Positions 15,714-25,565 are shown, counted from the stretch's first letter. The stretch: 49,713 bases of DNA from Maribacter sp. (GCA_020629415.1 JAHDDL010000003.1:91702-141414); one strand, 5' to 3'. Notes: generated by a model from the letters alone, not told the origin. A program made the numbers and translations.

Positions 15714-16868
15714 ATGAAAAAGATACAAATGGTAGACCTAGGTGGTCAATACCAAGAAATTAAAGATCAAGTAAATACTTCAATAACCCAAATATTAGAA
15801 ACTTCGGCATTTATTAACGGACCTGAGGTGCATGCATTTCAAAAGGAGTTGGAAGAATATCTGCAGGTTAAACATGTAATACCATGTGCCAACGGTACAG
15901 ATGCCTTGCAGATCGCAATGATGGGTTTGGGTTTAAAGCCGGGTGATGAGGTAATAACTGCAGATTTTACTTTTGCCGCAACAGTAGAGGTAATTGCCTT
16001 GCTACAGTTAACTCCTGTTTTGGTCGATGTTTATCCGGATACCTTTAACATTGACATTGAAGCGATCGAAAAAGCAATTACGCCCAAAACGAAGGCTATC
16101 GTTCCTGTTCATCTTTTTGGTCAATGTGCCAATATGGATGCAATTTTAGATTTGGCAAAAAAACATGACTTGTTCGTTATTGAAGATAATGCACAGGCCA
16201 TTGGAGCTAAGTATCTTTCTAAAGATGGTACCAAACAGGTGGCGGGCAGTATGGGTCATGTTGGCGCTACTTCTTTTTTTCCATCTAAAAATTTAGGCTG
16301 TTATGGCGATGGTGGTGCAATCTTTACTAATGACGATAAATTGGCGCATACGCTTCGCGGTATTGTAAACCATGGAATGTACGAGCGCTACCATCATGAT
16401 GTTGTTGGTGTAAATTCAAGATTAGATTCTATACAAGCGGCCGTATTACGTGCTAAATTGCCAAAGTTAGATGGGTATTGTGAAGCAAGAAGAAATGCAG
16501 CACGAGCCTATTCTAAAGCTTTTGAAGGGCAAGAGCATATTGTTACACCTGTAACGGTCAACAATTGTGGAGGTATTTGTGATGTGTGCGATTGTCACGT
16601 TTTTCATCAATACACATTGCGTATAACAAACGGTAAAAGAGATGAATTGGCACAATTTTTAGCCAAAAATGAAGTTCCTTTTGGTATCTATTACCCAATT
16701 CCACTTCACAAGCAAAAGGCATATCTAGATGATAGATATAACGAAGCGGATTTTCCGGTTACAAATCAATTGGTCACAGAAGTATTGTCTTTACCAATGC
16801 ATACAGAGTTAGATCAAGAACAGATTGACCATATAACGAAGTTAGTTATCGGGTTTGTTAACGGGTAG
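15714..16868 (+). CDS. DegT/DnrJ/EryC1/StrS-family sugar aminotransferase
   Basis: A 384-residue PLP enzyme that transaminates nucleotide-linked keto-sugars for surface polysaccharide. The PLP lysine is K192 in FFPSKNLGCYGDGGA. The N-terminal QYQEIKDQVN and the cofactor/substrate region VIPCANGTDALQIAM, ADFTFAATVEV and FVIEDNAQAIGA are typical. Unusual: a cysteine cluster C285-x3-C289-x2-C292-x-C294 just before the usual HVFHQYTLR strand, in a loop that in most relatives lacks cysteines. It could bind a metal or Fe-S cluster. The next gene is galE, 45 bp away, so nucleotide-sugar metabolism is likely. The exact sugar cannot be told. Confidence 0.9.
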   Translation: MKKIQMVDLGGQYQEIKDQVNTSITQILETSAFINGPEVHAFQKELEEYLQVKHVIPCANGTDALQIAMMGLGLKPGDEVITADFTFAATVEVIALLQLTPVLVDVYPDTFNIDIEAIEKAITPKTKAIVPVHLFGQCANMDAILDLAKKHDLFVIEDNAQAIGAKYLSKDGTKQVAGSMGHVGATSFFPSKNLGCYGDGGAIFTNDDKLAHTLRGIVNHGMYERYHHDVVGVNSRLDSIQAAVLRAKLPKLDGYCEARRNAARAYSKAFEGQEHIVTPVTVNNCGGICDVCDCHVFHQYTLRITNGKRDELAQFLAKNEVPFGIYYPIPLHKQKAYLDDRYNEADFPVTNQLVTEVLSLPMHTELDQEQIDHITKLVIGFVNG

Positions 16869-16882
16869 TAAGGATAGTTTTC

Positions 16883-16890
16883 TAAATTTG
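16883..16890 (+). promoter_or_regulatory. possible -7 box for galE
   Basis: TAAATTTG, a TAnnTTTG match 23 nt before the galE start. The nearest TTG (16855-16857) is 25 nt upstream, slightly too far. Confidence 0.4.
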
Positions 16891-16913
16891 ATAACGTTCA
16901 AATAGTATTATAA

Positions 16914-17930
16914 ATGAAAGTATTAGTAACAGGCGGATTAGGTTTTATTGGTTCTCATACCGTTGTAGAATTACAGAACAAAGGATTTGAAGTTGTCATT
17001 ATTGATGACTGTTCAAATTCAGATGAAAGCGTTCTTGATGGTATAGAGGCAATAACCGGAAAAAAACCGGCTTTTGAAAAATTGGATTTAAAAGAAAAGC
17101 ATAAGGTCGAAGACTTTTTTCAACGTTATCAAGATGTTACTGGTGTTATTCATTTTGCTGCATCTAAAGCGGTTGGTGAGAGCGTTGAAAAGCCTCTTTT
17201 ATATTATGAGAACAACATAGGTACCCTAGTTTACATTTTAAAGGAATTGTGTAAAAAGAATAAAGCCAGCTTTATCTTTAGTTCTTCATGTACCGTTTAC
17301 GGTCAAGCCGATAAAATGCCTATTACAGAAGATGCACCGGTTAAGGCAGCAGAATCTCCATATGGTAATACCAAGCAAATGGGCGAAGAAATCATTGCCG
17401 ATACTTGTAAGGTGATACCGAATTTGAATGCCATTGCCCTACGTTATTTTAACCCTATGGGCGCACACCCTAGTGGTGAAATAGGGGAATTGCCCAAAGG
17501 TGTACCTCAGAATTTGGTGCCTTTTATTACACAAACGGGTATAGGGTTAAGAGAAGAATTGTCGGTTTTTGGAGATGATTACCCTACGCCAGATGGTACG
17601 TGTATTAGAGATTATATTTATGTGGTTGATTTAGCTAAAGCCCATGTTGTAGCATTAGAGCGTTTGCTTAATGGTAAAAATGAATCTAATTATGAGGTAT
17701 TTAATGTAGGTACTGGTAAGGGTAGCTCTGTATTAGAGGCTATAAAGAGTTTTGAAAAAGTGTCTGGCAGAAAATTAAATTACAAGATAGTAGGTAGAAG
17801 GCCTGGTGATGTTACTACAGCTTATGCAGATACTACAAAGGCAAATAAAGTTTTAGGCTGGAAAGCTGAATATAGCCTGGATGAAGCTATGAACTATGCT
17901 TGGATTTGGGAACAGAAAATACGTGACTGA
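16914..17930 (+). CDS. galE: UDP-glucose 4-epimerase
   Basis: Extended short-chain dehydrogenase of 338 residues that interconverts UDP-glucose and UDP-galactose (or the N-acetyl forms). It has the Rossmann motif TGGLGFIGSH near residue 6, the SSS-x-TVYG active-site strand around 123-129, and the catalytic Y150-x3-K154 (SPYGNTK). The RYFNPMGAHPSG motif is typical of GalE. Cytosolic, NAD-dependent. It follows the sugar aminotransferase gene and is followed by a strong terminator. Length is as expected. Confidence 0.95.
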   Translation: MKVLVTGGLGFIGSHTVVELQNKGFEVVIIDDCSNSDESVLDGIEAITGKKPAFEKLDLKEKHKVEDFFQRYQDVTGVIHFAASKAVGESVEKPLLYYENNIGTLVYILKELCKKNKASFIFSSSCTVYGQADKMPITEDAPVKAAESPYGNTKQMGEEIIADTCKVIPNLNAIALRYFNPMGAHPSGEIGELPKGVPQNLVPFITQTGIGLREELSVFGDDYPTPDGTCIRDYIYVVDLAKAHVVALERLLNGKNESNYEVFNVGTGKGSSVLEAIKSFEKVSGRKLNYKIVGRRPGDVTTAYADTTKANKVLGWKAEYSLDEAMNYAWIWEQKIRD

Positions 17931-17951
17931 TTTTTTCAGGGTCTACAATAT

Positions 17952-17987
17952 AAATAAGGGGAAATATGGCTATATTTCCCCTTATTT
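17952..17987. terminator. terminator after galE
   Basis: A perfect stem of about 15 bp (AAATAAGGGGAAATA/TATTTCCCCTTATTT) with a short loop; AT-rich flanks. Confidence 0.8.
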
Positions 17988-18006
17988 AATTTAAAGGCCG
18001 TCTGTT

Positions 18007-19281
18007 ATGAAAAGTTCGTTGTTTCTTTTAGTTTTGTTCGTGTTTTCAGTTGTATCCGCTCAAGATACCTATTTACAATGTGGGAAAATAGTTGATGTAG
18101 CATCTGGTAAAATCTTGTCTGAAAAAACAATAGTCATTTCAGAAAATAAGATTAGAGAGATTAGAAATGGATTTGTTGCTGGAAGTGATGCCGACAAAAC
18201 AATAGATCTAAAATCGAAAACTATTTTACCGGGCTTTATAGATATGCATGTTCATATTGAAAGCGAATCTAGTCCTTCAAGATATTTAGAAGCATTTACT
18301 TTAAATGAAGCCGATGTTGCTTTTGAGTCTACAGTTTATGCCAAAAGAACATTGATGGCCGGTTTTACCACAGTTCGTGATTTAGGTGGCTCAGGAGTAA
18401 ATATTGCCTTAAAAAAAGCGATAAATAAGGGTACGGTGGTAGGACCAAGAATTTTTACGGCAGGTAAAGCACTTGCTTCTACAGGTGGTCATGCGGATCC
18501 TACTAATGGTAGAAGTAATGAACTAATGGGTGATCCAGGGCCAAAAGAAGGTGTGGTCAATTCTCCCGAGGATGGTAGAAAAGCGGTACGTCAGCGGTAT
18601 AAAGATGGTGCGGACGTTATTAAAATTACAGCTACGGGCGGCGTATTAAGTGTAGCTAAAAGTGGTCAAAACCCTCAATTTACCATTGAAGAAATAAAGG
18701 AGATTACTGATACGGCCAATGACTATGGTATGCTTACCGCAGCCCATGCCCATGGTGACGAAGGTATGCAAAGAGCTATTTTAGGAGGTATAAAAACTAT
18801 AGAGCATGGTACATTGATGTCTGAGGAAACTATGGATTTAATGATTAAGCATAACACATTTATGGTTCCTACTATCTCTGCAGGCCAAGAGGCGGCCAGA
18901 TTGGCAAAAATACCTAATTATTTGCCTCCGGTCGTTGCTAAAAAAGCTTTAGAAATTGGTCCTAAATTGAACGCTACATTTGCAAAAGCTTATAAAAAAG
19001 GTGTCAGTATAGCTTTCGGTACAGATTCTGGGGTGTCTCCCCATGGAGATAACGCTAAAGAATTTATTTATATGAATAAAGCAGGTATGCCAATTATAGA
19101 GGCGTTGCGCTCTGCCACTATAACAAATGCCATGCTTTTAGGTGAGAAAGAGTTAGGGCAGATCAAGGTGGGGTATATCGCAGATATTGTTGCTGTAAAT
19201 GAGAATCCATTAGATAATATAGAAACCTTAACAGAGGTGATTTTTGTCATGAAGGAAGGGGTGGTGTATAAACAATTGTAA
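18007..19281 (+). CDS. secreted amidohydrolase-family metal hydrolase
   Basis: A 424-residue metal-dependent hydrolase with an N-terminal signal peptide (1-18, cleaved at SAQ). Amidohydrolase motifs: PGFIDMHVH with H81 and H83, the lysine of DVIKITATGG, AAHAHGDEGM, IEHGTLM, and the Asp of FGTDSGVSPHGDN. These supply the expected binuclear metal ligands. The closest remembered group is the imidazolonepropionase-like/Xaa-Pro dipeptidase subset, which often hydrolyses peptides or cyclic amides in the periplasm. It lies between galE and a small hypothetical gene. Substrate not known. Confidence 0.9.
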   Translation: MKSSLFLLVLFVFSVVSAQDTYLQCGKIVDVASGKILSEKTIVISENKIREIRNGFVAGSDADKTIDLKSKTILPGFIDMHVHIESESSPSRYLEAFTLNEADVAFESTVYAKRTLMAGFTTVRDLGGSGVNIALKKAINKGTVVGPRIFTAGKALASTGGHADPTNGRSNELMGDPGPKEGVVNSPEDGRKAVRQRYKDGADVIKITATGGVLSVAKSGQNPQFTIEEIKEITDTANDYGMLTAAHAHGDEGMQRAILGGIKTIEHGTLMSEETMDLMIKHNTFMVPTISAGQEAARLAKIPNYLPPVVAKKALEIGPKLNATFAKAYKKGVSIAFGTDSGVSPHGDNAKEFIYMNKAGMPIIEALRSATITNAMLLGEKELGQIKVGYIADIVAVNENPLDNIETLTEVIFVMKEGVVYKQL

Positions 19282-19328
19282 TAACTCCATTTTTTTCTTT
19301 TCATAATTGTATCAATACGAATGATTGT

Positions 19329-19682
19329 ATGAAGTTGAAAGTTGATAATAGTGAGCAACTAATACAGGTGGCCGTAGACGCTTTTCTAATAGATGAATTG
19401 AAGCAGCAGGTAATTAAAGATTTTATGCTTGCGAATGTTCCCTTAAGTATGCCAAAAAATTTGGAGAATATTGCTTTTGTAGCTCTCATTCGTGAAAAGA
19501 TATACTTCTTAATGATGGAGCATTTTGCAGAATATCTTAACTTAATGTATATCATAGATGTACCTGAACGTGAATTTCAGCATATAGAGATTACCGATAC
19601 CGTAGATGTGGCGGATCAGGTTACATTCTTAATTTTAAAAAGAGCGTATAAAAAAGTATGGTATCGGAAAATGTACCAGTAA
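19329..19682 (+). CDS. conserved-looking hypothetical protein, 117 aa
   Basis: A soluble, mostly helical protein with no signal or TM. It has a run of charged helices (QVAVDAFLIDELKQQVIKDF) and a basic C terminus (ILKRAYKKVWYRKMYQ). No family recognised; I take it as real because codon use resembles neighbouring genes and it ends neatly before the convergent NagX-like gene. It sits 47 bp after the amidohydrolase gene and may share its transcript. Confidence 0.65.
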   Translation: MKLKVDNSEQLIQVAVDAFLIDELKQQVIKDFMLANVPLSMPKNLENIAFVALIREKIYFLMMEHFAEYLNLMYIIDVPEREFQHIEITDTVDVADQVTFLILKRAYKKVWYRKMYQ

Positions 19683-19697
19683 TTTGTGTAACTGTTT

Positions 19698-20801
19698 TTA
19701 TACTTTAATGTAAAATTCTTTTTTGTCCATAAAGCAGCCAACTAGCCAACAGGTAAGCATAACCCATAGGGCAAATAATAGAGATCCAAAGTAATCGCCA
19801 GTAGTAGCAATGAAAATATTGTTGGCTATCCAATTATATGCGGTAGTACCTTTCATGTTTATTTCTGCCAAACTAATTATAAAAAGCTCCGATAATAAAT
19901 AGATAAACAAGGTGTTCCTGCCAAATACTTCAAAGAAATAAGTCCATTTTCCAGGTTTTAGTATGTCAAGAAAATATATTAAAATGGCAATAATAAATAT
20001 ATCAATACCGCTGGTAAGTAATACAAAAGAACTGGACCATAGCTTTTTGTTGAACGGAAGTATTAAATCCCACGCAAATCCCGTAATTATAAGAATGCCG
20101 GCAGCCATGAAGAGTTTGGCTATGGTTTCAAAATTTTGACCGCTCTTTTGAATGAATTTACCGGTAAAGTATCCGGCAATAACATTGACTATGGCAGGTA
20201 ATGTACTTAATAATCCTTCAGGGTCAAAAGCCGTACCACCGTTGCCGTGATACAAATGGTCAGCTCCAATTAAAAATTTATCGAGTTTTAAAACGGCATT
20301 TCCCGTTAAGGTCAAGTCTCCAAATGCTACTAAAATAATATGATAACCTATTAGTGCTATCACACTAAAAAATAATACAGATTTTGTATTAAAATAATGG
20401 ACCAGAATAGAAGCGAACAAATAGCATAGTGCTATACGTTGTAATACGCCAAATATTCTGGTCTCGGCAATAGGTTTTAAGCCACCTTCTTCAAAAAATG
20501 GAAACCAATACATAAGAAACCCTAATAAGAATATTACCAAAAATCGTTTTAAAACTTTTTTAAAAAATGCGCTGTTTCCTAAGTTTTCGTACTTCTTCAT
20601 ACTAAAACTCATAGCATTGCCAACAACGAATAAAAATGTAGGGAAGACAAGATCGGTAAGTGTAAACCCGTTCCATGCAGCATGCTTTAATATTCCAAAA
20701 CTGGTATCTCCGTTTCCGGGAGAGTTTACGACGATCATGAGGGCTACATCCATTCCCCTAAAAACATCCAATGAAAGATATCGGTTTTTTAGTTTGCTCA
20801 T
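19698..20801 (-). CDS. NagX/HGSNAT-like membrane acyltransferase (DUF5009)
   Basis: A 367-residue multi-pass membrane protein. The N-terminal SLDVFRGMDVALMIVVN and the following TLTDLVFPTFLFVVGNAMSFS are hallmarks of the heparan-alpha-glucosaminide acetyltransferase-like family (NagX, DUF5009). About ten TM helices follow. Relatives are often encoded with N-acetylglucosamine use genes, but no such genes are present here, so the sugar accepted is unknown. The product is probably an inner membrane O- or N-acetyltransferase (family knowledge). Complete. Confidence 0.88.
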   Translation of the reverse strand: MSKLKNRYLSLDVFRGMDVALMIVVNSPGNGDTSFGILKHAAWNGFTLTDLVFPTFLFVVGNAMSFSMKKYENLGNSAFFKKVLKRFLVIFLLGFLMYWFPFFEEGGLKPIAETRIFGVLQRIALCYLFASILVHYFNTKSVLFFSVIALIGYHIILVAFGDLTLTGNAVLKLDKFLIGADHLYHGNGGTAFDPEGLLSTLPAIVNVIAGYFTGKFIQKSGQNFETIAKLFMAAGILIITGFAWDLILPFNKKLWSSSFVLLTSGIDIFIIAILIYFLDILKPGKWTYFFEVFGRNTLFIYLLSELFIISLAEINMKGTTAYNWIANNIFIATTGDYFGSLLFALWVMLTCWLVGCFMDKKEFYIKV

Positions 20802-20837
20802 GCCGGTCGGTTTGGTTTGTTGAAGGGTAATGATATA

Positions 20838-21353
20838 TTAAAAATAAACTCGAACAAAAGGCATTAGTGCATTGCCGTAAATACTCTTAGTGTCATCGTA
20901 CAATACATCGTAACGTAGTCCAAAAGTTACATTTCTATTACTGTAACCGGCACCAATAAAGAATGCGGGTAGCCAATAATTATCTTCAATATCTATGGTC
21001 TGTGTCGTAATCGTTCTATTTATACGTAATTGCTCAAATTCTGCGGATAGTTGTATTTGTGGTAATGGATTGTATAATGATAGAACACTGCCGCCATAAG
21101 CCAATAATTTATCATTGTCAAACTTGGCATAATTAAAACTTAAACTGGCCCCAGAAGCAAATTTGTCGTTAAATTGATAAATGGCACTTGGTGCAATAGA
21201 TCCATTGAATCCATTATTTGTGAACCCTAATCCAATACTTCCACCAAATCTAACGTTATTCCAGAAATCAGAATTGTTTTTTGATGCTTGGGCAAGTGTT
21301 ATGGTGATATTTAACGTTGCTAACCCAATGAAAATTAATTTTTTTAAGCTCAT
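20838..21353 (-). CDS. small outer-membrane beta-barrel protein
   Basis: Predicted secreted barrel of 171 residues with a signal peptide (MSLKKLIFIGLATLNITITLAQA). Start chosen at 21353: the frame is open further to 21401, but the upstream 16 residues are hydrophilic and would mask the signal. The mature part alternates polar and hydrophobic residues (GGSIGLGFTN, GASLSFNYAKF, NVTFGLRYDVLY) and ends in an aromatic residue (FVRVYF), as outer-membrane barrels do. No specific family named. The adjacent genes do not suggest a function. Confidence 0.75.
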   Translation of the reverse strand: MSLKKLIFIGLATLNITITLAQASKNNSDFWNNVRFGGSIGLGFTNNGFNGSIAPSAIYQFNDKFASGASLSFNYAKFDNDKLLAYGGSVLSLYNPLPQIQLSAEFEQLRINRTITTQTIDIEDNYWLPAFFIGAGYSNRNVTFGLRYDVLYDDTKSIYGNALMPFVRVYF

Positions 21354-21470
21354 ATGACGATTTTGTTTTAAAGTTTCGTTTTTTTCAATAATACATGGCA
21401 TTCTATCGTTAGATATTGTAAATGTTGTATTTTTGTTAGAAATTTATTCTAAAGATACAGAAAGTAATTC

Positions 21471-24266
21471 ATGGATAAATATTCCTTTTTAAATACCGTT
21501 CATACCTCTTTTTTTTCAGAGTTATACGATAAGTACTTAGTGAATCCAGATAGTGTAGAGCCAAGCTGGAGAGCCTTTTTTCAAGGATTCGATTTTGGGG
21601 TTGAAAGCTCTTTAGACGAGTTGGAAATCGATGAAAATCGAACTACGGTTGTAGTAAACGGCCATTCTAGTGAAATGCCGGAATCGCTTCAAAAAGAGTT
21701 TCAGGTAATACGCTTGATCGATGGTTACCGAAGCAGAGGTCATCTGTTTACTAAGACAAACCCCGTACGTGAACGAAGACATTACGAGCCAACTTTAGAA
21801 ATTGAAAATTTTGGATTAGCTTCTTCTGATCTGGAAACTGTTTTTAATGCCGGTGACGTAATTGGTATAGGTCCCAGCTCTTTAAAAGAGATTGTTAGGC
21901 ATCTACAAAGTATCTATTGCGATGCTATTGGAGTAGAGTATATGTATATTCGAAAACCAGAGCGTGTTAAATGGATCCAAGATTGGATAAACGTAAATGA
22001 CAATCATCCTAATTTTGAGCCAGACCGTAAAAAACATATTCTTAAGAAGCTTAATCATGCTATATCTTTTGAAACTTTTTTGCATACTAAATATGTAGGG
22101 CAAAAAAGGTTTTCATTGGAAGGTAATGAATCATTGATACCTGCCTTGGATGTAATTGTGGAGCGCGCCGCTGAAATGGGTGTGAAGCAATTTGTTATGG
22201 GTATGGCTCACCGTGGTAGATTGAACGTACTTACCAATATATTCGGTAAATCCGCTAAAGATATCTTCAGTGAATTCGATGGTAAAGACTACGAGCAAGA
22301 GATTTTTGATGGTGACGTTAAATATCACTTAGGTTGGACGTCTGATAGAAAATCTGACAACGGTAATAAAATTAAGATGAGCATTGCTCCTAACCCATCT
22401 CACTTAGAGACGGTAGGTGCGGTCGTTGAGGGTATTGCAAGAGCAAAACAAGATGCGGATTATCAAGATGATATTTCTAAGGTTTTGCCTATTGTAGTTC
22501 ATGGTGATGCTGCTATAGCTGGTCAAGGTTTGGTCTATGAAGTGGTTCAAATGGCCGGGCTAGATGGATATAAGACCGGTGGTACTATACATATAGTGGT
22601 AAACAATCAAATTGGTTTTACAACAAACTATTTAGATGCCAGAACATCTACCTATTGTACCGATGTTGCCAAGGTAACATTGAGTCCGGTGTTACATGTT
22701 AATGCAGATGATGCGGAGGCTGTAGTACATGCATCTCTTTTTGCGTTAGAATATAGAATGCAGTTTAAGGGAGATGTGTTTATAGATTTGTTGGGGTATA
22801 GAAAATACGGGCATAATGAAGGTGATGAACCAAGGTTTACACAACCAAAATTATACAAGGCTATATCCAAGCATAAAAATCCAAGAGATATATATGCAGA
22901 GAAACTTATTCAAGAAGGTGTTATTGATAGCACTTACGTTAAGCAGTTAGAAAAGCAGTATAAGGATTCTCTTGAGGAAAAATTAGAAGATTCCCGAAAA
23001 GAAGACAAAACTGTAATTACTCCGTTCATGGCAGATGAATGGAAAGGTTTTGAGAATGTCCGTGAATGGGAGATGATGGATGCCGTGAATACTAAATTTT
23101 CTAAAACCAAATTAAATAAAATTGCCAAGGTAATAACTGCTTTGCCAGAGGGGAAAAAGTTTTTACGTAAAGTTGAAAAGTTGGTTAAAGATAGGTACAA
23201 TATGTATTTTGAAGCCGATAACTTAGACTGGGCAATGGGTGAGCTCTTAGCTTACGGTTCTTTACTGGAAGAAGGGTATGCAGTTCGTATGTCTGGGCAA
23301 GATGTGGAGCGTGGTACTTTTTCTCACCGTCATGCGGTAATGAAAGTTGAAGAAAGTGAAGAAGAGGTTATTTTGTTAAATCACCTTTCTGAAAAGCAAG
23401 CTAAGTTTCAGATATACAATTCACTATTGTCAGAATATGGTGTTGTAGGTTTTGACTATGGTTATGCCATGGCAAGTCCTAATACATTAACTATTTGGGA
23501 AGCGCAATTTGGAGATTTCAGTAATGGAGCTCAAATTATGATCGACCAATATATCTCTGCGGCAGAAGATAAATGGAAACTTCAAAATGGTTTGGTAATG
23601 TTATTGCCTCACGGTTATGAAGGGCAAGGTGCAGAGCATTCTTCGGCAAGAATGGAGCGTTATTTGCAACTATGTGCAAAAGATAATATGTATATAGCGG
23701 ATGTAACTACGCCAGCGCAGATGTTCCATATTCTTCGTAGACAAATGAAGGCTAATTTTAGAAAGCCTTTGATCATATTTACGCCTAAAAGTTTGTTGAG
23801 ACATCCAAAAGCGGTGTCTAAGATTGCAGATTTAACTACCGGAGGTTTCCAAGAGGTAATAGATGATGAAACCGCAGATGTCAAAAAAATAAAATCTTTG
23901 GTATTTTGTACGGGTAAATTCTATTATGACCTTCTGGCGGTCAAAGAAGAGAATTCTAGGGATGATGTGGCATTGGTAAGAATAGAGCAATTGTTTCCTA
24001 TTCCTGAAAAGCAAATTAGGGAGGCTATTGCCAAATATAAGAATGCGGACGATATAGTTTGGGCTCAGGAAGAACCTAGAAATATGGGGGCATGGAGCCA
24101 CCTGTTAACGCATTTTGATGAAGCTAGGAATTTTAGAGTAGTTTCTAGACGTTTTTATGCGGCACCCGCAGCGGGTAGTTCTGTACGTTCAAAAGCACGT
24201 CACCAACAAGTTATAGATTACGTTTTTGATAAGACAAAGGACAATATGTCCAAACCTAAAAAATAA
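21471..24266 (+). CDS. sucA: 2-oxoglutarate dehydrogenase E1 component
   Basis: Thiamine-diphosphate-dependent E1 of the 2-oxoglutarate dehydrogenase complex (TCA cycle), 931 residues, normal length. Seen: the N-terminal E2-binding start (NTVHTSFFSELYDKYLVNPDSVEPSW), GMAHRGRLNVL, HGDAAIAGQGLVYE and NNQIGFTTN (ThDP/Mg region), and the C-terminal transketolase-like part with SHRHAVMK, WEAQFGDFSNGAQ and PHGYEGQGAEHSSAR. sucB starts 25 bp downstream, so the two are one operon. Cytosolic and intact. Confidence 0.98.
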   Translation: MDKYSFLNTVHTSFFSELYDKYLVNPDSVEPSWRAFFQGFDFGVESSLDELEIDENRTTVVVNGHSSEMPESLQKEFQVIRLIDGYRSRGHLFTKTNPVRERRHYEPTLEIENFGLASSDLETVFNAGDVIGIGPSSLKEIVRHLQSIYCDAIGVEYMYIRKPERVKWIQDWINVNDNHPNFEPDRKKHILKKLNHAISFETFLHTKYVGQKRFSLEGNESLIPALDVIVERAAEMGVKQFVMGMAHRGRLNVLTNIFGKSAKDIFSEFDGKDYEQEIFDGDVKYHLGWTSDRKSDNGNKIKMSIAPNPSHLETVGAVVEGIARAKQDADYQDDISKVLPIVVHGDAAIAGQGLVYEVVQMAGLDGYKTGGTIHIVVNNQIGFTTNYLDARTSTYCTDVAKVTLSPVLHVNADDAEAVVHASLFALEYRMQFKGDVFIDLLGYRKYGHNEGDEPRFTQPKLYKAISKHKNPRDIYAEKLIQEGVIDSTYVKQLEKQYKDSLEEKLEDSRKEDKTVITPFMADEWKGFENVREWEMMDAVNTKFSKTKLNKIAKVITALPEGKKFLRKVEKLVKDRYNMYFEADNLDWAMGELLAYGSLLEEGYAVRMSGQDVERGTFSHRHAVMKVEESEEEVILLNHLSEKQAKFQIYNSLLSEYGVVGFDYGYAMASPNTLTIWEAQFGDFSNGAQIMIDQYISAAEDKWKLQNGLVMLLPHGYEGQGAEHSSARMERYLQLCAKDNMYIADVTTPAQMFHILRRQMKANFRKPLIIFTPKSLLRHPKAVSKIADLTTGGFQEVIDDETADVKKIKSLVFCTGKFYYDLLAVKEENSRDDVALVRIEQLFPIPEKQIREAIAKYKNADDIVWAQEEPRNMGAWSHLLTHFDEARNFRVVSRRFYAAPAAGSSVRSKARHQQVIDYVFDKTKDNMSKPKK

Positions 24267-24291
24267 AATAACATATCAAATTATAGAAAGA

Positions 24292-25512
24292 ATGATTCTA
24301 GAAATGAAAGTCCCTTCGCCGGGAGAGTCTATCACAGAGGTAGAGATAGCGGAATGGTTAGTTGAAGATGGGGATTATGTAGAAAAAGATCAAGCAATTG
24401 CTGAGGTAGATTCGGATAAAGCTACTTTAGAATTGCCTGCAGAAGTTAGTGGTACAATTACATTAAAAGCAGAAGAGGGCGATGCTGTTGCCGTTGGTGC
24501 CGTTGTTTGTTTAATTGACACAAGTGCAGCAAAACCAGAAGGTGATTCTGGTGCAACAAGTGCTCCGAAGGAAGAGAAAAAAGAAGCCTCTAAAACTGAA
24601 AAAGCTCCACAGCCAGTTCAAGCTAAAGAAACTTATGCTTCAGGTGTTCCTTCGCCTGCAGCCAAGAAAATATTGGATGAAAAAGGTGTAGACAGTACAT
24701 CTGTATCCGGTTCTGGCCGTGATGGCAGAATTACCAAGGAAGATGCTGTAAATGCAGTACCTTCAATGGGGTCGCCAACTGGTGGAAGCCGTGGTGAGTC
24801 CCGTTCAAAACTTTCTATGTTACGTAGAAAAGTTGCTGAGCGATTAGTATCCGCAAAAAATGAAACGGCTATGTTGACCACTTTTAACGAAGTGGATATG
24901 AGTGCTGTATTTGAACTTAGAAATAAGTATAAAGAGGATTTTAAAAGTAAGCATGGTGTAGGGTTAGGATTTATGTCCTTCTTTACTAAAGCCGTAGTTA
25001 GGGCTCTAGAAATGTATCCTGCCGTTAATTCTATGATTGATGGTAAGGAAATGATTTCTTATGATTTCTGTGATATTAGTATTGCGGTATCGGGACCAAA
25101 AGGATTAATGGTTCCTGTAATCCGTAATGCTGAAAACTTAACATTTAGAGGTGTTGAAGCTGAGGTAAAAAGATTGGCGATCAGAGCTCGTGAAGGTGAA
25201 ATTACCGTAGATGAAATGACGGGTGGTACATTTACGATCACTAATGGTGGTGTATTTGGTTCTATGTTGTCTACGCCAATTATCAACCCGCCACAAAGTG
25301 CTATTTTAGGTATGCATAATATTGTAGAAAGACCAATTGCACGTGACGGAGCTATTGCGATAGCACCAATTATGTATGTTGCATTGTCATATGATCACCG
25401 AATTATTGATGGCAAAGAATCTGTAGGGTTCTTGGTGGCAATCAAAGAAGCAATAGAAAATCCAGAAGAAATATTAATGGACAATAACGTTAAGAAAGCT
25501 TTGGAAATGTAA
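24292..25512 (+). CDS. sucB: dihydrolipoyl succinyltransferase (E2 of OGDH)
   Basis: E2 component of the 2-oxoglutarate dehydrogenase complex, 406 residues. Domains: lipoyl (1-78, lipoate on K43 in DSDKATLELP), linker rich in Ala/Lys/Pro, peripheral-subunit binding domain (about 120-160, SPAAKKILDEKGVD and GRDGRITKEDA), and the catalytic acyltransferase domain with the SYDHRIIDGKE active-site motif. The frame extends upstream into sucA, but ATG at 24292, directly after the sucA stop, is the sensible start; an ATG four codons later is possible. A terminator follows. Confidence 0.97.
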   Translation: MILEMKVPSPGESITEVEIAEWLVEDGDYVEKDQAIAEVDSDKATLELPAEVSGTITLKAEEGDAVAVGAVVCLIDTSAAKPEGDSGATSAPKEEKKEASKTEKAPQPVQAKETYASGVPSPAAKKILDEKGVDSTSVSGSGRDGRITKEDAVNAVPSMGSPTGGSRGESRSKLSMLRRKVAERLVSAKNETAMLTTFNEVDMSAVFELRNKYKEDFKSKHGVGLGFMSFFTKAVVRALEMYPAVNSMIDGKEMISYDFCDISIAVSGPKGLMVPVIRNAENLTFRGVEAEVKRLAIRAREGEITVDEMTGGTFTITNGGVFGSMLSTPIINPPQSAILGMHNIVERPIARDGAIAIAPIMYVALSYDHRIIDGKESVGFLVAIKEAIENPEEILMDNNVKKALEM

Positions 25513-25534
25513 TTTTCTAAAATTAGAATAAAGT

Positions 25535-25565
25535 AAAAAGCGTTGAGTAATCTCAACGCTTTTTC
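25535..25565. terminator. bidirectional terminator after sucB
   Basis: A 13-bp perfect stem AAAAAGCGTTGAG/CTCAACGCTTTTT with a TAAT loop between convergent sucB and the retropepsin-like gene. Its right arm overlaps the last codons of the latter. Confidence 0.85.

Noticed and set aside
19068..19555. two overlapping minus-strand frames over the amidohydrolase end and the 117-residue gene
   Set aside because: They lie opposite well-supported genes and show no domain or signal.
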